A stretch of DNA of 33,681 nucleotides from Candidatus Obscuribacterales bacterium (GTDB taxonomy: Bacteria; Cyanobacteriota; Cyanobacteriia; RECH01). Below, piece after piece: positions 6,141 to 14,530 of the stretch. The translations under genes were made by a program, and so were the position numbers. Where the stretch lies: assembly GCA_036703605.1 (NCBI GenBank), contig DATNRH010000432.1, forward strand, positions 1-33,681. The letters run 5' to 3'. Numbering within the stretch: the first letter of the stretch is position 1; the number at the start of each line of letters is the position of its first letter. Under the pieces are notes generated by a model that was not told the origin of the DNA, searched no databases, and was given only the letters and a program-made list of their open reading frames with translations.

Positions 6141-8021
6141 ATGACTCTACTCGACTGGCTTGTTGTATTGGTATATCTCCTGCTGACCCTATGGCTAGGG
6201 TTATACCTATCGGGGAAGGCCTCGGGCAGTTTGGTCGATTTCTTTGTATCGGGGCGATCGCTGCCCTGGTGGCTGGCGGGCACCAGTATGGCCGCCACAA
6301 CTTTTTCCATTGATACACCTCTCTATATTGCCGGGGTGGTGGGTACGCGCGGCATTGCCGGCAACTGGGAATGGTGGAGCTTTGGCATGACCCATGTGGT
6401 GATGATCTACGTCTTCGCCCGCATGTGGCGGCGATCGGAAATTGTCACTGATGCAGAACTCACCGAACTGCGCTACGGCGGTTCCATGGCGGCGGTGTTG
6501 CGGGGCATCAAAGCGTTCCTGTTTGCCGTGCCGATCAACTGCATTGGCATTGGCTACGCCATGCTGGCCATGGTGAAGGTGGTGGATGCGCTGGAACTCT
6601 GGCAGAGCTTGGGATTTACGCCAGGGGATAACCTAAAGCTGTGGAGTGTGGTGGGTGTGAGTATCTTTGTGCTGCTCTACGCTGGGGTGTCGGGTCTCTG
6701 GGGCGTGGTGGTGACGGACTTTTTCCAGTTTTTTCTAGCGTTGTTTGGGGCCATTGTGGTGGCGATCGCTGCCGTGAATCATGTGGGCGGGATGCGCGAA
6801 CTGGTGCAGCAGGTGCAGCAGCATTCTGCCCAAGACGTGTTGACCTTGGTGCCGGTGCGCATTGGCGGCGAGGGCGGCTGGCTGGCCTGGAGTGAAATGG
6901 CGGGCATCAGCGTCAGTACGTTTTTGGCCTATATTTTTCTGCAATGGTGGGCTTTTCGGCGCAGTGATGGCGGCGGTGAGTTTATCCAACGGCTGGCGGC
7001 GGCTAAGACGGAGGCGGAGGCAGAAAAAGCTGCCTGGTTTTTCAATATCCTGCACTACGTGGTGCGCACCTGGCCTTGGGTGGTGGTGGCGCTGGTGGCG
7101 CTGGTGGTCTATCCCGACTTGGGCGATCGCGAACTGGGCTACCCCAAACTGATGCTCGATTTTCTGCCGCCGGTGCTGCTGGGGCTGGTGGTGGCGTCTT
7201 TGATTGCTGCCTTTATGAGTACGGTGTCTACCCTGATTAACTGGGGTGCGTCCTATTTGACCAATGATCTCTACGCCCGCTTCATGCGCCCCACGGCCAC
7301 CCAGGCGGAGCTGGTGCTGGCAGGACGGCTGGCGTCGGTTATTGTGACCGTCTTGGGTGCGATCGCGGCCTTCTATTCCAGCGACGTGGCCGCAGTCTTT
7401 CGCTTGGTGATTGCCATTGGCACGGGGCCGGGTTTGGTATTGATTTTGCGGTGGTTTTGGTGGCGTATCAATGCAGCGACGGAGCTGGCAGCCATGGTCG
7501 GCGGCTTTGTGATTGGCATCCTCAGCAGTTTGCCCAATGTGGATGAAATGCCCAACAACGGGCTATTTCAGATCCCCGGCATTGGCCCGGGGCTGCGCAG
7601 TGGACTGTCGGTGATGCAAACCCAGATTTTTGCCGATTTTGGTCTGCGGCTGTTGTTCATTGCCAGCGTTACAACGGTGATTTGGGGCGTAACGCTGCTG
7701 CTGACGCCTCCCGAGTCGGACGCAACCCTAGATGACTTCTACCGACGGGTGCGGCCGGGGGGCCCGGGCTGGGCCCGGCAGCGATCGCGCACAGGACTCC
7801 TGCCCGCCCAAAATCTCCAGCAAGATCTCCAGCGGGTGCTAGCGGCCATCCTGGTGCTCTTTGGCTCCATGTTCACCGTCGGCGGCTTCCTGCTGCTGCA
7901 ATCGACCACGGGGTTCATCTCCTTGGCGATCGCGGTACTGGGCTGGATGTGGCTCCGGCGGTGCGATCGCGCCCATGGTCTACGCATTCCCCGACCGGGT
8001 ACCGAAGATCCCCATGCCTAG
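6141..8021 (+). CDS. Sodium:solute symporter (SSS family)
   Basis: A 626-aa integral membrane protein with about 13-14 hydrophobic helices. The start MTLLDWLVVLVYLLLTLWLGLY, the SLPWWLAGTSMAATTFS segment and the later AAFMSTVSTLINWGASYL segment are typical of the Na+/solute symporter family (SLC5/PutP/PanF type), where the last holds the conserved Ser/Thr Na2-site region. The transported solute cannot be read from the sequence. The gene starts 70 bp after the SNase gene in the same direction and is followed by a small membrane protein, so it belongs to the plus-strand run 5174-8761. The C-terminal half is unusually GC-rich, which creates long antisense ORFs that are not genes. Confidence 0.92.
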   Translation: MTLLDWLVVLVYLLLTLWLGLYLSGKASGSLVDFFVSGRSLPWWLAGTSMAATTFSIDTPLYIAGVVGTRGIAGNWEWWSFGMTHVVMIYVFARMWRRSEIVTDAELTELRYGGSMAAVLRGIKAFLFAVPINCIGIGYAMLAMVKVVDALELWQSLGFTPGDNLKLWSVVGVSIFVLLYAGVSGLWGVVVTDFFQFFLALFGAIVVAIAAVNHVGGMRELVQQVQQHSAQDVLTLVPVRIGGEGGWLAWSEMAGISVSTFLAYIFLQWWAFRRSDGGGEFIQRLAAAKTEAEAEKAAWFFNILHYVVRTWPWVVVALVALVVYPDLGDRELGYPKLMLDFLPPVLLGLVVASLIAAFMSTVSTLINWGASYLTNDLYARFMRPTATQAELVLAGRLASVIVTVLGAIAAFYSSDVAAVFRLVIAIGTGPGLVLILRWFWWRINAATELAAMVGGFVIGILSSLPNVDEMPNNGLFQIPGIGPGLRSGLSVMQTQIFADFGLRLLFIASVTTVIWGVTLLLTPPESDATLDDFYRRVRPGGPGWARQRSRTGLLPAQNLQQDLQRVLAAILVLFGSMFTVGGFLLLQSTTGFISLAIAVLGWMWLRRCDRAHGLRIPRPGTEDPHA

Positions 8022-8093
8022 AACAACCACCCCGGCTCCATAATGTTGCAAAATGTAAATAACCCGATCATCTGTTGAGATTGAGAGACCCCA

Positions 8094-8273
8094 ATGGCTA
8101 TTTTCCGGCAATATATCGCACCGTTTTTGATCGTTTTAGTCTTCTTGGTGGCCCTGCTGGCCGTGAGTTCTCGGATTTTCCTCCCCTCCGACATGGCCGC
8201 CCCCGCCCCCATTGAAGATCCAGATCTTGCCCAGATTGAGCCGTCCCCTTCATGGGATCGAGTATGGAGCTAA
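8094..8273 (+). CDS. Small single-span membrane protein (59 aa)
   Basis: A 59-codon ORF starting MAIFRQYIAPFLIVLVFLVA. One hydrophobic helix (about residues 8-26) is followed by SSRIFLPSDMAAPAPIEDPD and a short acidic/Pro-rich tail ending in WDRVWS. It resembles small conserved cyanobacterial membrane proteins of unknown function. It lies 72 bp after the symporter stop and overlaps the GNAT start, so translation of the two may be coupled. N-in/C-out topology is plausible from the single Arg before the helix, but not certain. No function is known to me. Confidence 0.7.
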   Translation: MAIFRQYIAPFLIVLVFLVALLAVSSRIFLPSDMAAPAPIEDPDLAQIEPSPSWDRVWS

Positions 8274-8761
8274 ACCCCCAGCGATCGCCCTTGGTGCCGG
8301 GGTATCACCTCAAGCGCGGCAGTAGTTTAGACCGCGCTCAGGTGGTGAAGTTCATGCAGCGCACCTACCAAGAACGGCATCCCGATCGCTCCTTTGGGCA
8401 TCTGGCCCAGACGGTTGATCAGTATTTATCCAGCGATACGCCGCTGTGGTGGGCCCTTGCTAATCCTGAGGAGGGTAGCGAGCAAGATTCTACACCGGTA
8501 GCGGGGGTGTGGGCCGGCAATGCCATTGACCAAATCACCGGCGATCGCCATGCTCATATCTTTCTGCTCTACGTGATGCCAGCTCATCGGCAGCGCGGTC
8601 TCGGACGGGCGCTCATGCAACAGGTGGAAACTTGGAGCCAGCAGCGGGGCGATCGCCAAGTCGGTCTGCAAGTGTTTTCGGATAATCAACCGGCCCTGCA
8701 CCTTTACCAAACCCTAGGCTATCGCGCTCAGTCTTTGTGGATGGTGAAGCTCTTGACCTAG
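8264..8761 (+). CDS. GNAT family N-acetyltransferase
   Basis: A roughly 165-aa protein of the GCN5-related acetyltransferase fold, which transfers acetyl groups from acetyl-CoA to an amine. Motif A, the acetyl-CoA pyrophosphate loop, is RQRGLGRALM, preceded by the beta-4 strand IFLLYVMPAH. The C-terminal motif B region (LQVFSDNQPALHLYQTLGY) is textbook. The N-terminal half (about 1-90) includes a helical FMQRTYQERHPDRSFGHL segment and determines the unknown substrate. I take the ATG at 8264, which overlaps the stop of the 59-aa gene (ATGGAGCTAA) and has GGGA about 8 nt upstream; an ATG at 8252 is the alternative. It ends the plus-strand run. Confidence 0.88.
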   Translation: MELNPQRSPLVPGYHLKRGSSLDRAQVVKFMQRTYQERHPDRSFGHLAQTVDQYLSSDTPLWWALANPEEGSEQDSTPVAGVWAGNAIDQITGDRHAHIFLLYVMPAHRQRGLGRALMQQVETWSQQRGDRQVGLQVFSDNQPALHLYQTLGYRAQSLWMVKLLT

Positions 8762-8854
8762 ATCGGTGCGGAGTTGGGGGACGAGATGCAGCAATGTCCG
8801 GGGTGAGCCGTCGTAGAACGTCAGCAGCGGCTACGTTTCACCCAACGTGCTGAT

Positions 8855-9112
8855 TTAGACGCTAATCCAAACGTAGCAAAGCACTAGAACCATTGCAGTC
8901 CCCAACCAAAGGTCTCGCTGCTCCGACCAAGTGCGCAGCAGGTTGTCCCACAGAAACCTCAAGGCAGCCCGACGCTCCTGTCCCAGATCTGCCATGAGCA
9001 CCGCGACTCGCTGATCAACCTCCGCTAGCGAGATCTCGCCTCGCTGATAGGCAGCTTCCAACTGGTCGAGGTTTCTCCAATATTGACGAGTAGCATCTAA
9101 CAAGTTGGGCAT
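8855..9112 (-). CDS. Small C-terminally membrane-anchored hypothetical protein
   Basis: An 85-aa protein starting MPNLLDATRQYWRNLDQLEA. Residues 1-60 are charged helices (KxGEISLxEVDxxV-like: RGEISLAEVDQRVAVLMADL), and the last 20 residues (LGTAMVLVLCYVWISV) form one hydrophobic segment, suggesting a tail-anchored protein with its N-terminus in the cytoplasm. The frame stays open upstream to 9196, but the ATG at 9112 starts where protein-like sequence begins; the extra 28 residues look like leader sequence. It converges with the GNAT gene. I do not recognise the family; similar short proteins are known in cyanobacteria without assigned function. Confidence 0.65.
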   Translation of the reverse strand: MPNLLDATRQYWRNLDQLEAAYQRGEISLAEVDQRVAVLMADLGQERRAALRFLWDNLLRTWSEQRDLWLGTAMVLVLCYVWISV

Positions 9113-9443
9113 GTAACAATGTGTTAACTCTTCTTTACAAAGTGTAACGAGTTTACGCACGTTTTGCAGTGAGGATGTCCTCACCTGGCGACACACACCT
9201 GGAATGCTCTAATTCTTGAATGAGATTACCCAAGGAATGCCATCCCAATCGAGCCCGAGTCCTCAACCTCAGGTTGAACGAGGTTAGGTCGCTGACCAGA
9301 CGTGCTATCCCTATCGGGGAATGTGAGGAGAACGATCCGCCGACAGCTCATCGGCGCGGCAAAGGTTAACAGAAGCTTTCGGATGAGCGATCGCTGCCGA
9401 TTGTCCCTCACAATAAAACCAGTCGTCCATTCCAGGCAAGCCC
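9113..9443. other. Divergent intergenic region
   Basis: About 330 bp between the small minus-strand gene and the zinc-ribbon gene; both promoters are expected here. A short hairpin (CGCCGA/TCGGCG, near 9338-9356) and one HIP1 site (near 9389) are present. I see no gene and no confident promoter boxes. Confidence 0.4.
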
Positions 9444-10013
9444 ATGGCTTACGCAACTGAACTTTATCCAGGGCAACAGTGTTACGTCCACAATGCTGGC
9501 GATCAAACAGTCGTGACCCTAGCCTCCATGGCCTCCGGGCAGCAGCAGCAGGCCAGCACTAGCCTGATGACCGGCTCCTGGACGGCACCACCCAGGTTCT
9601 ATCGCACCCAGCAAGGCGGTATCATCCAACTAGCCACGACCCAAGGCGATCGCTACCTATGCATCCAAGGCACCAGCCTCCAACTGCTGGCCGCTCCTCC
9701 AGCGATCGCCGACGCCCAAGCCCTGCCGCTGCAGTGGGTTGATGATCCAGTAGCAGCTCCCATGAAGCCCATGGCCTCCATACCACCCATGACACCGATG
9801 CAGCCCATGAGGCCCTTGTCGATGCAAATGGGCAACATGCAAATGTCGATGCAGCCCATGGAAATGCGGATGGGGGACATGACCCTCCGGGCTGAAGCTA
9901 GCGCCTCAAGTTCTCCTACGCCGTCTGCCCGGCGGTTTTGTAGCCAATGTGGTGCGCCAGTCCAAGCCAGCGATCGCTTTTGTGCCGCCTGTGGCCACGC
10001 CCTTGGGGGATAA
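9444..10013 (+). CDS. Zinc-ribbon protein with a methionine-rich linker
   Basis: A 189-aa protein in three parts. Residues 1-100 look like a beta-rich domain (CYVHNAGDQTVV, GDRYLCIQG) with a Gln-rich loop. Residues 107-146 are a Met/Pro/Gln linker with 14 methionines in 40 residues, in MQPM, MGNMQM and MQPMEM patterns. The C-terminus is a zinc ribbon: C166-SQ-C169-G and C180-AA-C183-G, the zf-ribbon pattern found at the ends of many bacterial proteins. There is no signal peptide. The function is unknown. The Met clusters resemble copper-binding Met motifs, but those usually act outside the cytoplasm, so this may be only a flexible linker. The gene is monocistronic by spacing. Confidence 0.8.
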   Translation: MAYATELYPGQQCYVHNAGDQTVVTLASMASGQQQQASTSLMTGSWTAPPRFYRTQQGGIIQLATTQGDRYLCIQGTSLQLLAAPPAIADAQALPLQWVDDPVAAPMKPMASIPPMTPMQPMRPLSMQMGNMQMSMQPMEMRMGDMTLRAEASASSSPTPSARRFCSQCGAPVQASDRFCAACGHALGG

Positions 10014-10317
10014 TAGACGACTAAACGGTAATTCTCTCTGGGCTCCTAGGGGGCGATCGCCGAGCTGTGGGGTAGAACGGTGTCTCACAGCACAACCGCA
10101 GCCGGATGCACTACGCTATCCTAGAGAGACTTAAGTTTTATTGAGCAACTGCACCCACTCAAAATCATCCATGCTCCGTGCATCACAAGCCCAATGCCTC
10201 CAAGGCACGGAGAGCATCAAGCCTGGATGTGTTCTAGCCTGTTCCAACTCTGAGGAGCAGCCGCTCAAGTCAGTTGCTCGTGGCGATTAAGCTTGTAGAT
10301 TCAAGGTGACACGTTCT
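10014..10317. other. Intergenic region with a structured segment
   Basis: About 300 bp between the zinc-ribbon gene and the 65-aa gene. It holds one HIP1 site (about 10053), an AT-rich stretch near 10130-10142 that could contain a promoter, and a long imperfect hairpin at 10171-10217 listed separately. No ORF is convincing. Confidence 0.4.
10171..10217 (+). promoter_or_regulatory. Long hairpin upstream of the 65-aa gene
   Basis: ATGCTCCGTGC (10171-10181) pairs with GCACGGAGAGCAT (10205-10217), leaving a two-base bulge and a 23-nt loop. It lies about 100 nt before the start of the small gene and has no T-run after it. It may be a structured leader, a small RNA or a terminator of an unseen transcript. 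Confidence 0.35.
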
Positions 10318-10515
10318 ATGACAACACTGTCAAATAGTCCAACCGGTTTATCGGATGATGCAATTTGGAGCAACCTGAAGCGGGCGATCGCTAGCAGTTC
10401 TGGCTTTAAACGTTGGCAGCAGGAAAAGAGCGGAGTCAGCGATCGCCAAGATTGGACGCTCGACCAGCTTGTCTCTAGCTATCTTCGGGAAACCTTAGAA
10501 ACCCTTGCCTACTAA
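10318..10515 (+). CDS. Small hypothetical protein (65 aa)
   Basis: A 65-aa acidic-to-neutral helical protein. The central region (DAIWSNLKRAIASSSGFKRWQQE) and the end (WTLDQLVSSYLRETLETLAY) look like a compact helical unit, resembling short conserved cyanobacterial hypotheticals. AAGGTG at 10303-10308 is a ribosome binding site 9 nt before the ATG at 10318, which decides against a GTG start at 10306. There is no signal peptide or membrane segment. A hairpin lies about 100 nt upstream and a terminator follows 64 nt downstream, so the gene is probably transcribed alone. Function unknown. Confidence 0.7.
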   Translation: MTTLSNSPTGLSDDAIWSNLKRAIASSSGFKRWQQEKSGVSDRQDWTLDQLVSSYLRETLETLAY

Positions 10516-10578
10516 GCTAGACAGCCGTTGATCATCATGACTGATGGGTTGGTTTACAGTTTTATAACCCTACCTCTG

Positions 10579-10605
10579 CCCCGAGCTGTTCTAGTTCGGG
10601 GTTTA
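10579..10605 (+). terminator. Intrinsic terminator after the 65-aa gene
   Basis: CCCCGAGCT and AGTTCGGGG form a 9-bp stem with one G-U pair and a 5-nt loop, followed by TTTAGT. The short T-run makes it modest in strength, but position and GC-rich stem fit a terminator of the preceding plus-strand gene. Confidence 0.6.
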
Positions 10606-10782
10606 GTGTATGGGTAATTCAGCACCTATGCTCAGCCAGGAAGGGGAATGGGTGCTGGAACAGCCCCAGGAATAGGGACAGATCCTGTCGCACTTGCACC
10701 GGATTGTATGGGAGTGGATAGTGAGCCGCTCGACAGCCGGAAAGGCAGTTCTAGGTTTCGGAACCTGCCTGGTGAAGAAACA

Positions 10783-11772
10783 CTAGGCCACAGCCCCTTG
10801 GCTATCCAGCGTGATCGCTTCATGGGTATAGCGACTCATGCGGGCATAGTCACCAATGGCATGGCAGAGGTTTTCTAAGCATTTCAGCGTCTGCCGCTCC
10901 AGTTCCCAATCTGGCAAACTGCGCACCACCTCTAAGCGCTGTTCGTAGTAGTAAATAGACTTATCGTATTCACCCAGGGCATCGTAGATCACCCCCAGAT
11001 TTTCTAGGGTTTGCTCCTCCGCCCGTCGATCACAGAGCGATCGCACCAGTACTAGACGCTGGCGATGATAGTCGGTGGCTTTCGGCAATTGTCCCGCCGC
11101 ATAGCAAACGCTGGCCAAGTTTTTCAGCACTTGCCCTTGGGTGCGGAGATCGTCCATTTGCCGAGTGACGACCAACAGTTGCTCATAATAGTCAAGGGTT
11201 TTGGAATAATTGGCATTAGAATGATGGGCATTGCCAAGATTACGCAAGACTTGACTTTCAACCCGCAGGTCATGCATAGGGCGAACCAAGGCTAGGGCCT
11301 GTTCATAAAAAGCGATCGCTGTGTCACAATCTCCAATCGCTTTATAGGCCATACCCAGATTGTTCAGCGCAGCCACCTCACCCCGCTGATCATCAATAGC
11401 CCGAGAAATATTAAGACTTTCCAGCTTGTAGGTAATGGCAATCTCATGGTTGCCCATGTGACGATAGGCATTACCCAGAGTACCTAAAGCCTGGCGCTCC
11501 GTGCGGCGATCGCCTGCATGACGGGCCGCATCTAAGCCTTGGTGAGCTTCAGTAATCGAGTCGCGGTAGTTGCCTAAGGCATAGTAGACCAACCCTAGGG
11601 CACTGTGGGTTCGCCCCAGCCCTTCAGAGCTGTGCTCGTGTTGGTAGTCCATTAAGGCCTGTTGCAGCAGGCCAATCGCTTCATCAAAGCGCCGGTGATG
11701 ATACAGATCAACACCCGATTTCAATGCACGGTCGGCGGCGCTTTCAACCCCTTGCTTGTCTTGGCTAGACAT
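10783..11772 (-). CDS. Tetratricopeptide repeat protein
   Basis: A 329-aa soluble protein made almost entirely of TPR units of about 40 residues, each with the AL..LG..Y...G....A...Y...L pattern (for example LGNAYRHMGNHEIAITYKLESL and LGMAYKAIGDCDTAIAFYEQAL). It resembles the LGN/Rapsyn-like TPR proteins that serve as protein-binding scaffolds. I choose the ATG at 11772 (AGTAGGGG upstream). The frame is open for 60 more codons to 11952, but those residues do not look like TPR sequence. There is no catalytic domain and no signal peptide. The partner is unknown; no neighbour points to one. Confidence 0.85.
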   Translation of the reverse strand: MSSQDKQGVESAADRALKSGVDLYHHRRFDEAIGLLQQALMDYQHEHSSEGLGRTHSALGLVYYALGNYRDSITEAHQGLDAARHAGDRRTERQALGTLGNAYRHMGNHEIAITYKLESLNISRAIDDQRGEVAALNNLGMAYKAIGDCDTAIAFYEQALALVRPMHDLRVESQVLRNLGNAHHSNANYSKTLDYYEQLLVVTRQMDDLRTQGQVLKNLASVCYAAGQLPKATDYHRQRLVLVRSLCDRRAEEQTLENLGVIYDALGEYDKSIYYYEQRLEVVRSLPDWELERQTLKCLENLCHAIGDYARMSRYTHEAITLDSQGAVA

Positions 11773-12791
11773 ACCCCTACTTGACTCACTACATAGCGGC
11801 GTCGATAACGTCCCCTGTAGCTCGTAGATTTTCTTATATAGCATCGTACCCATCCTAAATGCTGATGCAATGGGGCCGCCAATACTCTCCCAATGACTTA
11901 ATACAATTCCTACAAGGAACTTGAGCTTTAGTTCAAACGAAATGTCTACCAACTCACGTGATTAAGCCTGAAGGTCTTACCTATAAACTGAGTCGGTGGG
12001 ACTGAGTCCATGCTGGCAATCTGACCAGCTTGCTATAGACATTCATCTGTGTCATCGGCTAGTTACGTCGCACGCCGCACCCTTTAGCCTAAACATTTGA
12101 GAGCAGTCAGCCCATAATCATTAAGGCTTGAGCTATCTATATCCTATATAGGGCCACGTTAGTCCTATAGAAGATGTATCAATAGATTCATCTTGACCTA
12201 GATCACTCAAGAGATTCAAATTTGTCTTAGCGCAACTTATGAAAAGTTTCCATACCTCTATATGTATATGAAATTTTGATGAACGAACACGGTAGATGCT
12301 CTGAAGTCATCTGTGCTGGTTTTGCGCTATGACATCACAAAAAGGAGAGGATCTACGCAGATTGTCTTAACAATTATGAACAGGGTTTACACATTGCTGT
12401 CTCTTGATGTAGGGCTACTGCGCGCTACAAGGCCAGCGATCGCTGACCTAGCAACTACTCACGCATTTATGAAGAAGTTCTGAATCCTATTTCAGGTTTT
12501 TAGTATCCCACCCTAAGACCTGCGTAATTTCAACGAGGATTCTTAAAGTATCCATAAACTTGCGGAGATGCCAAACTATAAAGTTTTGCCAAAACGGTTG
12601 AGGCAGCCTCCTAAAAACTAGACTAGATTGAGAGAGCTCCCTAGGTTTCCTGCTCTTTGGCATGAGCGAGGGCCCATTTCCGTCCTAGCTGGCTGGAATC
12701 CGTGGCGCTCCTCTCATCTAAATATCTGCGAAGGGTTACCTACCTAGGTCTTGCCCCTTCGCTGCTCTCCGTCGTTCTATTGAAGGTGCCT
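11773..12791. other. Long intergenic region (about 1 kb)
   Basis: A divergent region between the TPR gene and the radical SAM gene. It is AT-richer than the flanks, with one HIP1 site near 12437. It contains an operator-like dyad at 12171-12194 and an isolated strong Shine-Dalgarno-like AAGGAGAGG near 12343 that leads to no usable ORF. A 35-codon ORF beginning at about 12377 lacks a ribosome binding site at the right distance. Nothing else is supported. Confidence 0.4.
12171..12194. promoter_or_regulatory. Operator-like dyad
   Basis: AAGATGTATC and GATTCATCTT flank AATA; the two arms are inverted repeats at 9 of 10 positions. Its size and AT-rich centre fit a dimeric regulator's binding site, in the divergent region between the TPR and radical SAM genes. 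No regulator can be named. Confidence 0.3.
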
Positions 12792-14441
12792 GTGACTGCT
12801 GTCTGGACTGCTGAACGGTTATTGTTTGAGCCCGCTATCCCCCATGAGGACGCGATCGCCACTATTTTTGCCTTCCCCAACGAGTACACCATTGGCATCA
12901 CGAGTTTGGGCTATCAAGTGGTGTGGGCAACCTTAGCGATGCGCCCTGATCTTCAGGTGAGCCGCCTCTTCACCGATGGACATGATCCCCTACCCCAGCA
13001 GCCAGAACTCCTAGGGCTCTCCCTCTCTTGGGAGTTAGATTACGTAAATGTACTGACGTTGCTCGAATCCCTCGACTTGCCCATCTGGAGCCGCGATCGC
13101 ACCGCTGCTGCTCCGCTGATTTTTGGCGGCGGCCCTGTTCTTACCGCTAACCCCGAACCCTTTGCCGATTTCTTTGATGTCATCTTGCTGGGGGATGGAG
13201 AACTGCTGCTCGGTGATTTCATTGATGCCTACAAAGCCGTGCGCCACGCCGATCGCGCCACCCAACTGCGTCACCTCGCTCAAGTTCCTGGCGTCTATGT
13301 GCCCAGCCTCTACGCCGTCACCTACCACAGTGCTGATGGCGAGATTCAGGCGATCGCTCCCCTCGACAGCAGCCTGCCCGCCCAGGTGCAAAAACAAACC
13401 TATCGCGGTAATACCCTATCCACTTCCACCGTAGTCACCGAGAAGGCCGCTTGGGAAAACATCTATATGGTGGAAGTGGTGCGCAGTTGTCCAGAGATGT
13501 GTCGCTTCTGCTTAGCGAGCTACCTCACCCTGCCGTTTCGCACCCCCAGTCTAGAGGCTTCCCTGATCCCCGCCATTGATCGGGGGCTACAGGTCACCGA
13601 TCGCCTGGGTCTCCTCGGAGCATCGGTCACCCAGCATCCGGAATTCACCGATCTGCTCACCCATCTCAACCGTCCCCAGTACGACCACGTGCGCCTCAGC
13701 ATCGCCTCCGTGCGCACCAATACGGTCACCCAGCACTTGGCGGAAACCTTGGTGAAGCACGACAGCCGCTCGATCACCATCGCCGTGGAGAGCGGCAGCG
13801 ATCGCCTCCGCCAGATTGTCAACAAAAAACTACAGAACGATGAAATTGTGGAAGCCGCTATTCACGCTAAAGCCGGTGGTCTGAGTAGCCTGAAGCTTTA
13901 CGGGATGGTCGGCATCCCTGGAGAAGAACCGGAGGACATCGAGGCCACGGTGGCCATGATGCGATCGCTGAAACGTGCTGCTCCAGGTCTGCGCCTCACC
14001 CTAGGCTGCAGTACCTTCGTGCCCAAAGCCCACACGCCTTTTCAGTGGTTTGGCGTCAACCGCCAGGCCGAGAAGCGCCTCAAGTCTCTTCAGAAGCATC
14101 TGCGCCCCCAGGGCATGGAATTTCGCCCGGAAAGCTACAACTGGTCTGTGATTCAAGCATTGATCTCCCGAGGCGATCGCCGCATTGCGCCTTTGCTAGA
14201 ACGGGTGCGTCACTATGGCGATTCCTTGGGCAGCTACCGCCGTGCTTTTAAGGATCTACGCGGTACGTTGCCGGATCTGGACTTTTACGTCCATGACCAT
14301 TGGCGCACCGACCAAGTGTTGCCCTGGCAGCACATTCAAGGGCCCCTCCCCGTCACTACGCTGGAGAAACATCTAGACAGCGCTACCGCACTCTTTCCCA
14401 GCGCAGCCATATCGGAAACTAGGGACGCGATCGCTCCCTAA
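12792..14441 (+). CDS. B12-binding-domain/radical SAM protein
   Basis: A radical S-adenosylmethionine enzyme, 549 aa from the GTG at 12792. The N-terminal part (about 15-190) resembles the cobalamin-binding-like Rossmann domain that precedes the catalytic domain in this class (GITSLGYQVVWATL, LLGLSLSWELDY, FGGGPVLTANPEP, LLGDGE). The cluster motif CPEMCRFC (C-x3-C-x2-C) begins at residue 233, followed by barrel motifs IAVESGSDRLR and LYGMVGIPGEEPEDI. The frame remains open to a GTG at 12702, but those 30 residues form a hydrophobic stretch unlike the family, while at 12792 a GAAGGTG ribosome binding site and the typical TAERLLFEP start coincide. The reaction is unknown; related proteins are conserved in cyanobacteria. 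It converges with the exonuclease gene. Confidence 0.88.
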   Translation: MTAVWTAERLLFEPAIPHEDAIATIFAFPNEYTIGITSLGYQVVWATLAMRPDLQVSRLFTDGHDPLPQQPELLGLSLSWELDYVNVLTLLESLDLPIWSRDRTAAAPLIFGGGPVLTANPEPFADFFDVILLGDGELLLGDFIDAYKAVRHADRATQLRHLAQVPGVYVPSLYAVTYHSADGEIQAIAPLDSSLPAQVQKQTYRGNTLSTSTVVTEKAAWENIYMVEVVRSCPEMCRFCLASYLTLPFRTPSLEASLIPAIDRGLQVTDRLGLLGASVTQHPEFTDLLTHLNRPQYDHVRLSIASVRTNTVTQHLAETLVKHDSRSITIAVESGSDRLRQIVNKKLQNDEIVEAAIHAKAGGLSSLKLYGMVGIPGEEPEDIEATVAMMRSLKRAAPGLRLTLGCSTFVPKAHTPFQWFGVNRQAEKRLKSLQKHLRPQGMEFRPESYNWSVIQALISRGDRRIAPLLERVRHYGDSLGSYRRAFKDLRGTLPDLDFYVHDHWRTDQVLPWQHIQGPLPVTTLEKHLDSATALFPSAAISETRDAIAP

Positions 14442-14530
14442 GAAACCTCCTGCCAAATTTTCTAGGTGTTGACAGCCCCAGAGATTCAACTCATCGACCG
14501 GCAACGCCAGAGATCCCAGGTTCAACCACC

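Noticed and set aside
5539-6318. 259-codon minus-strand frame opposite the SNase and symporter genes
   Set aside because: It lies antisense to two well-supported genes and its sequence is Pro/Arg-rich without family features.
9129-9141. GTA...TAC motif as an NtcA-type site before the small minus-strand gene
   Set aside because: The spacing is 7 nt, whereas NtcA sites need 8.
10632-10823. Possible frameshifted extension of the TPR protein's C-terminus on the minus strand
   Set aside because: The overlapping frame ends in a Pro/Ala-rich sequence, but nothing shows that the TPR gene is broken; the annotated stop closes a complete repeat set.
12377-12484. 35-codon ORF after an AAGGAGAGG motif
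   Set aside because: The motif is too far from the ATG (about 25 nt) and the only nearer start (TTG) is followed by a stop after one codon.
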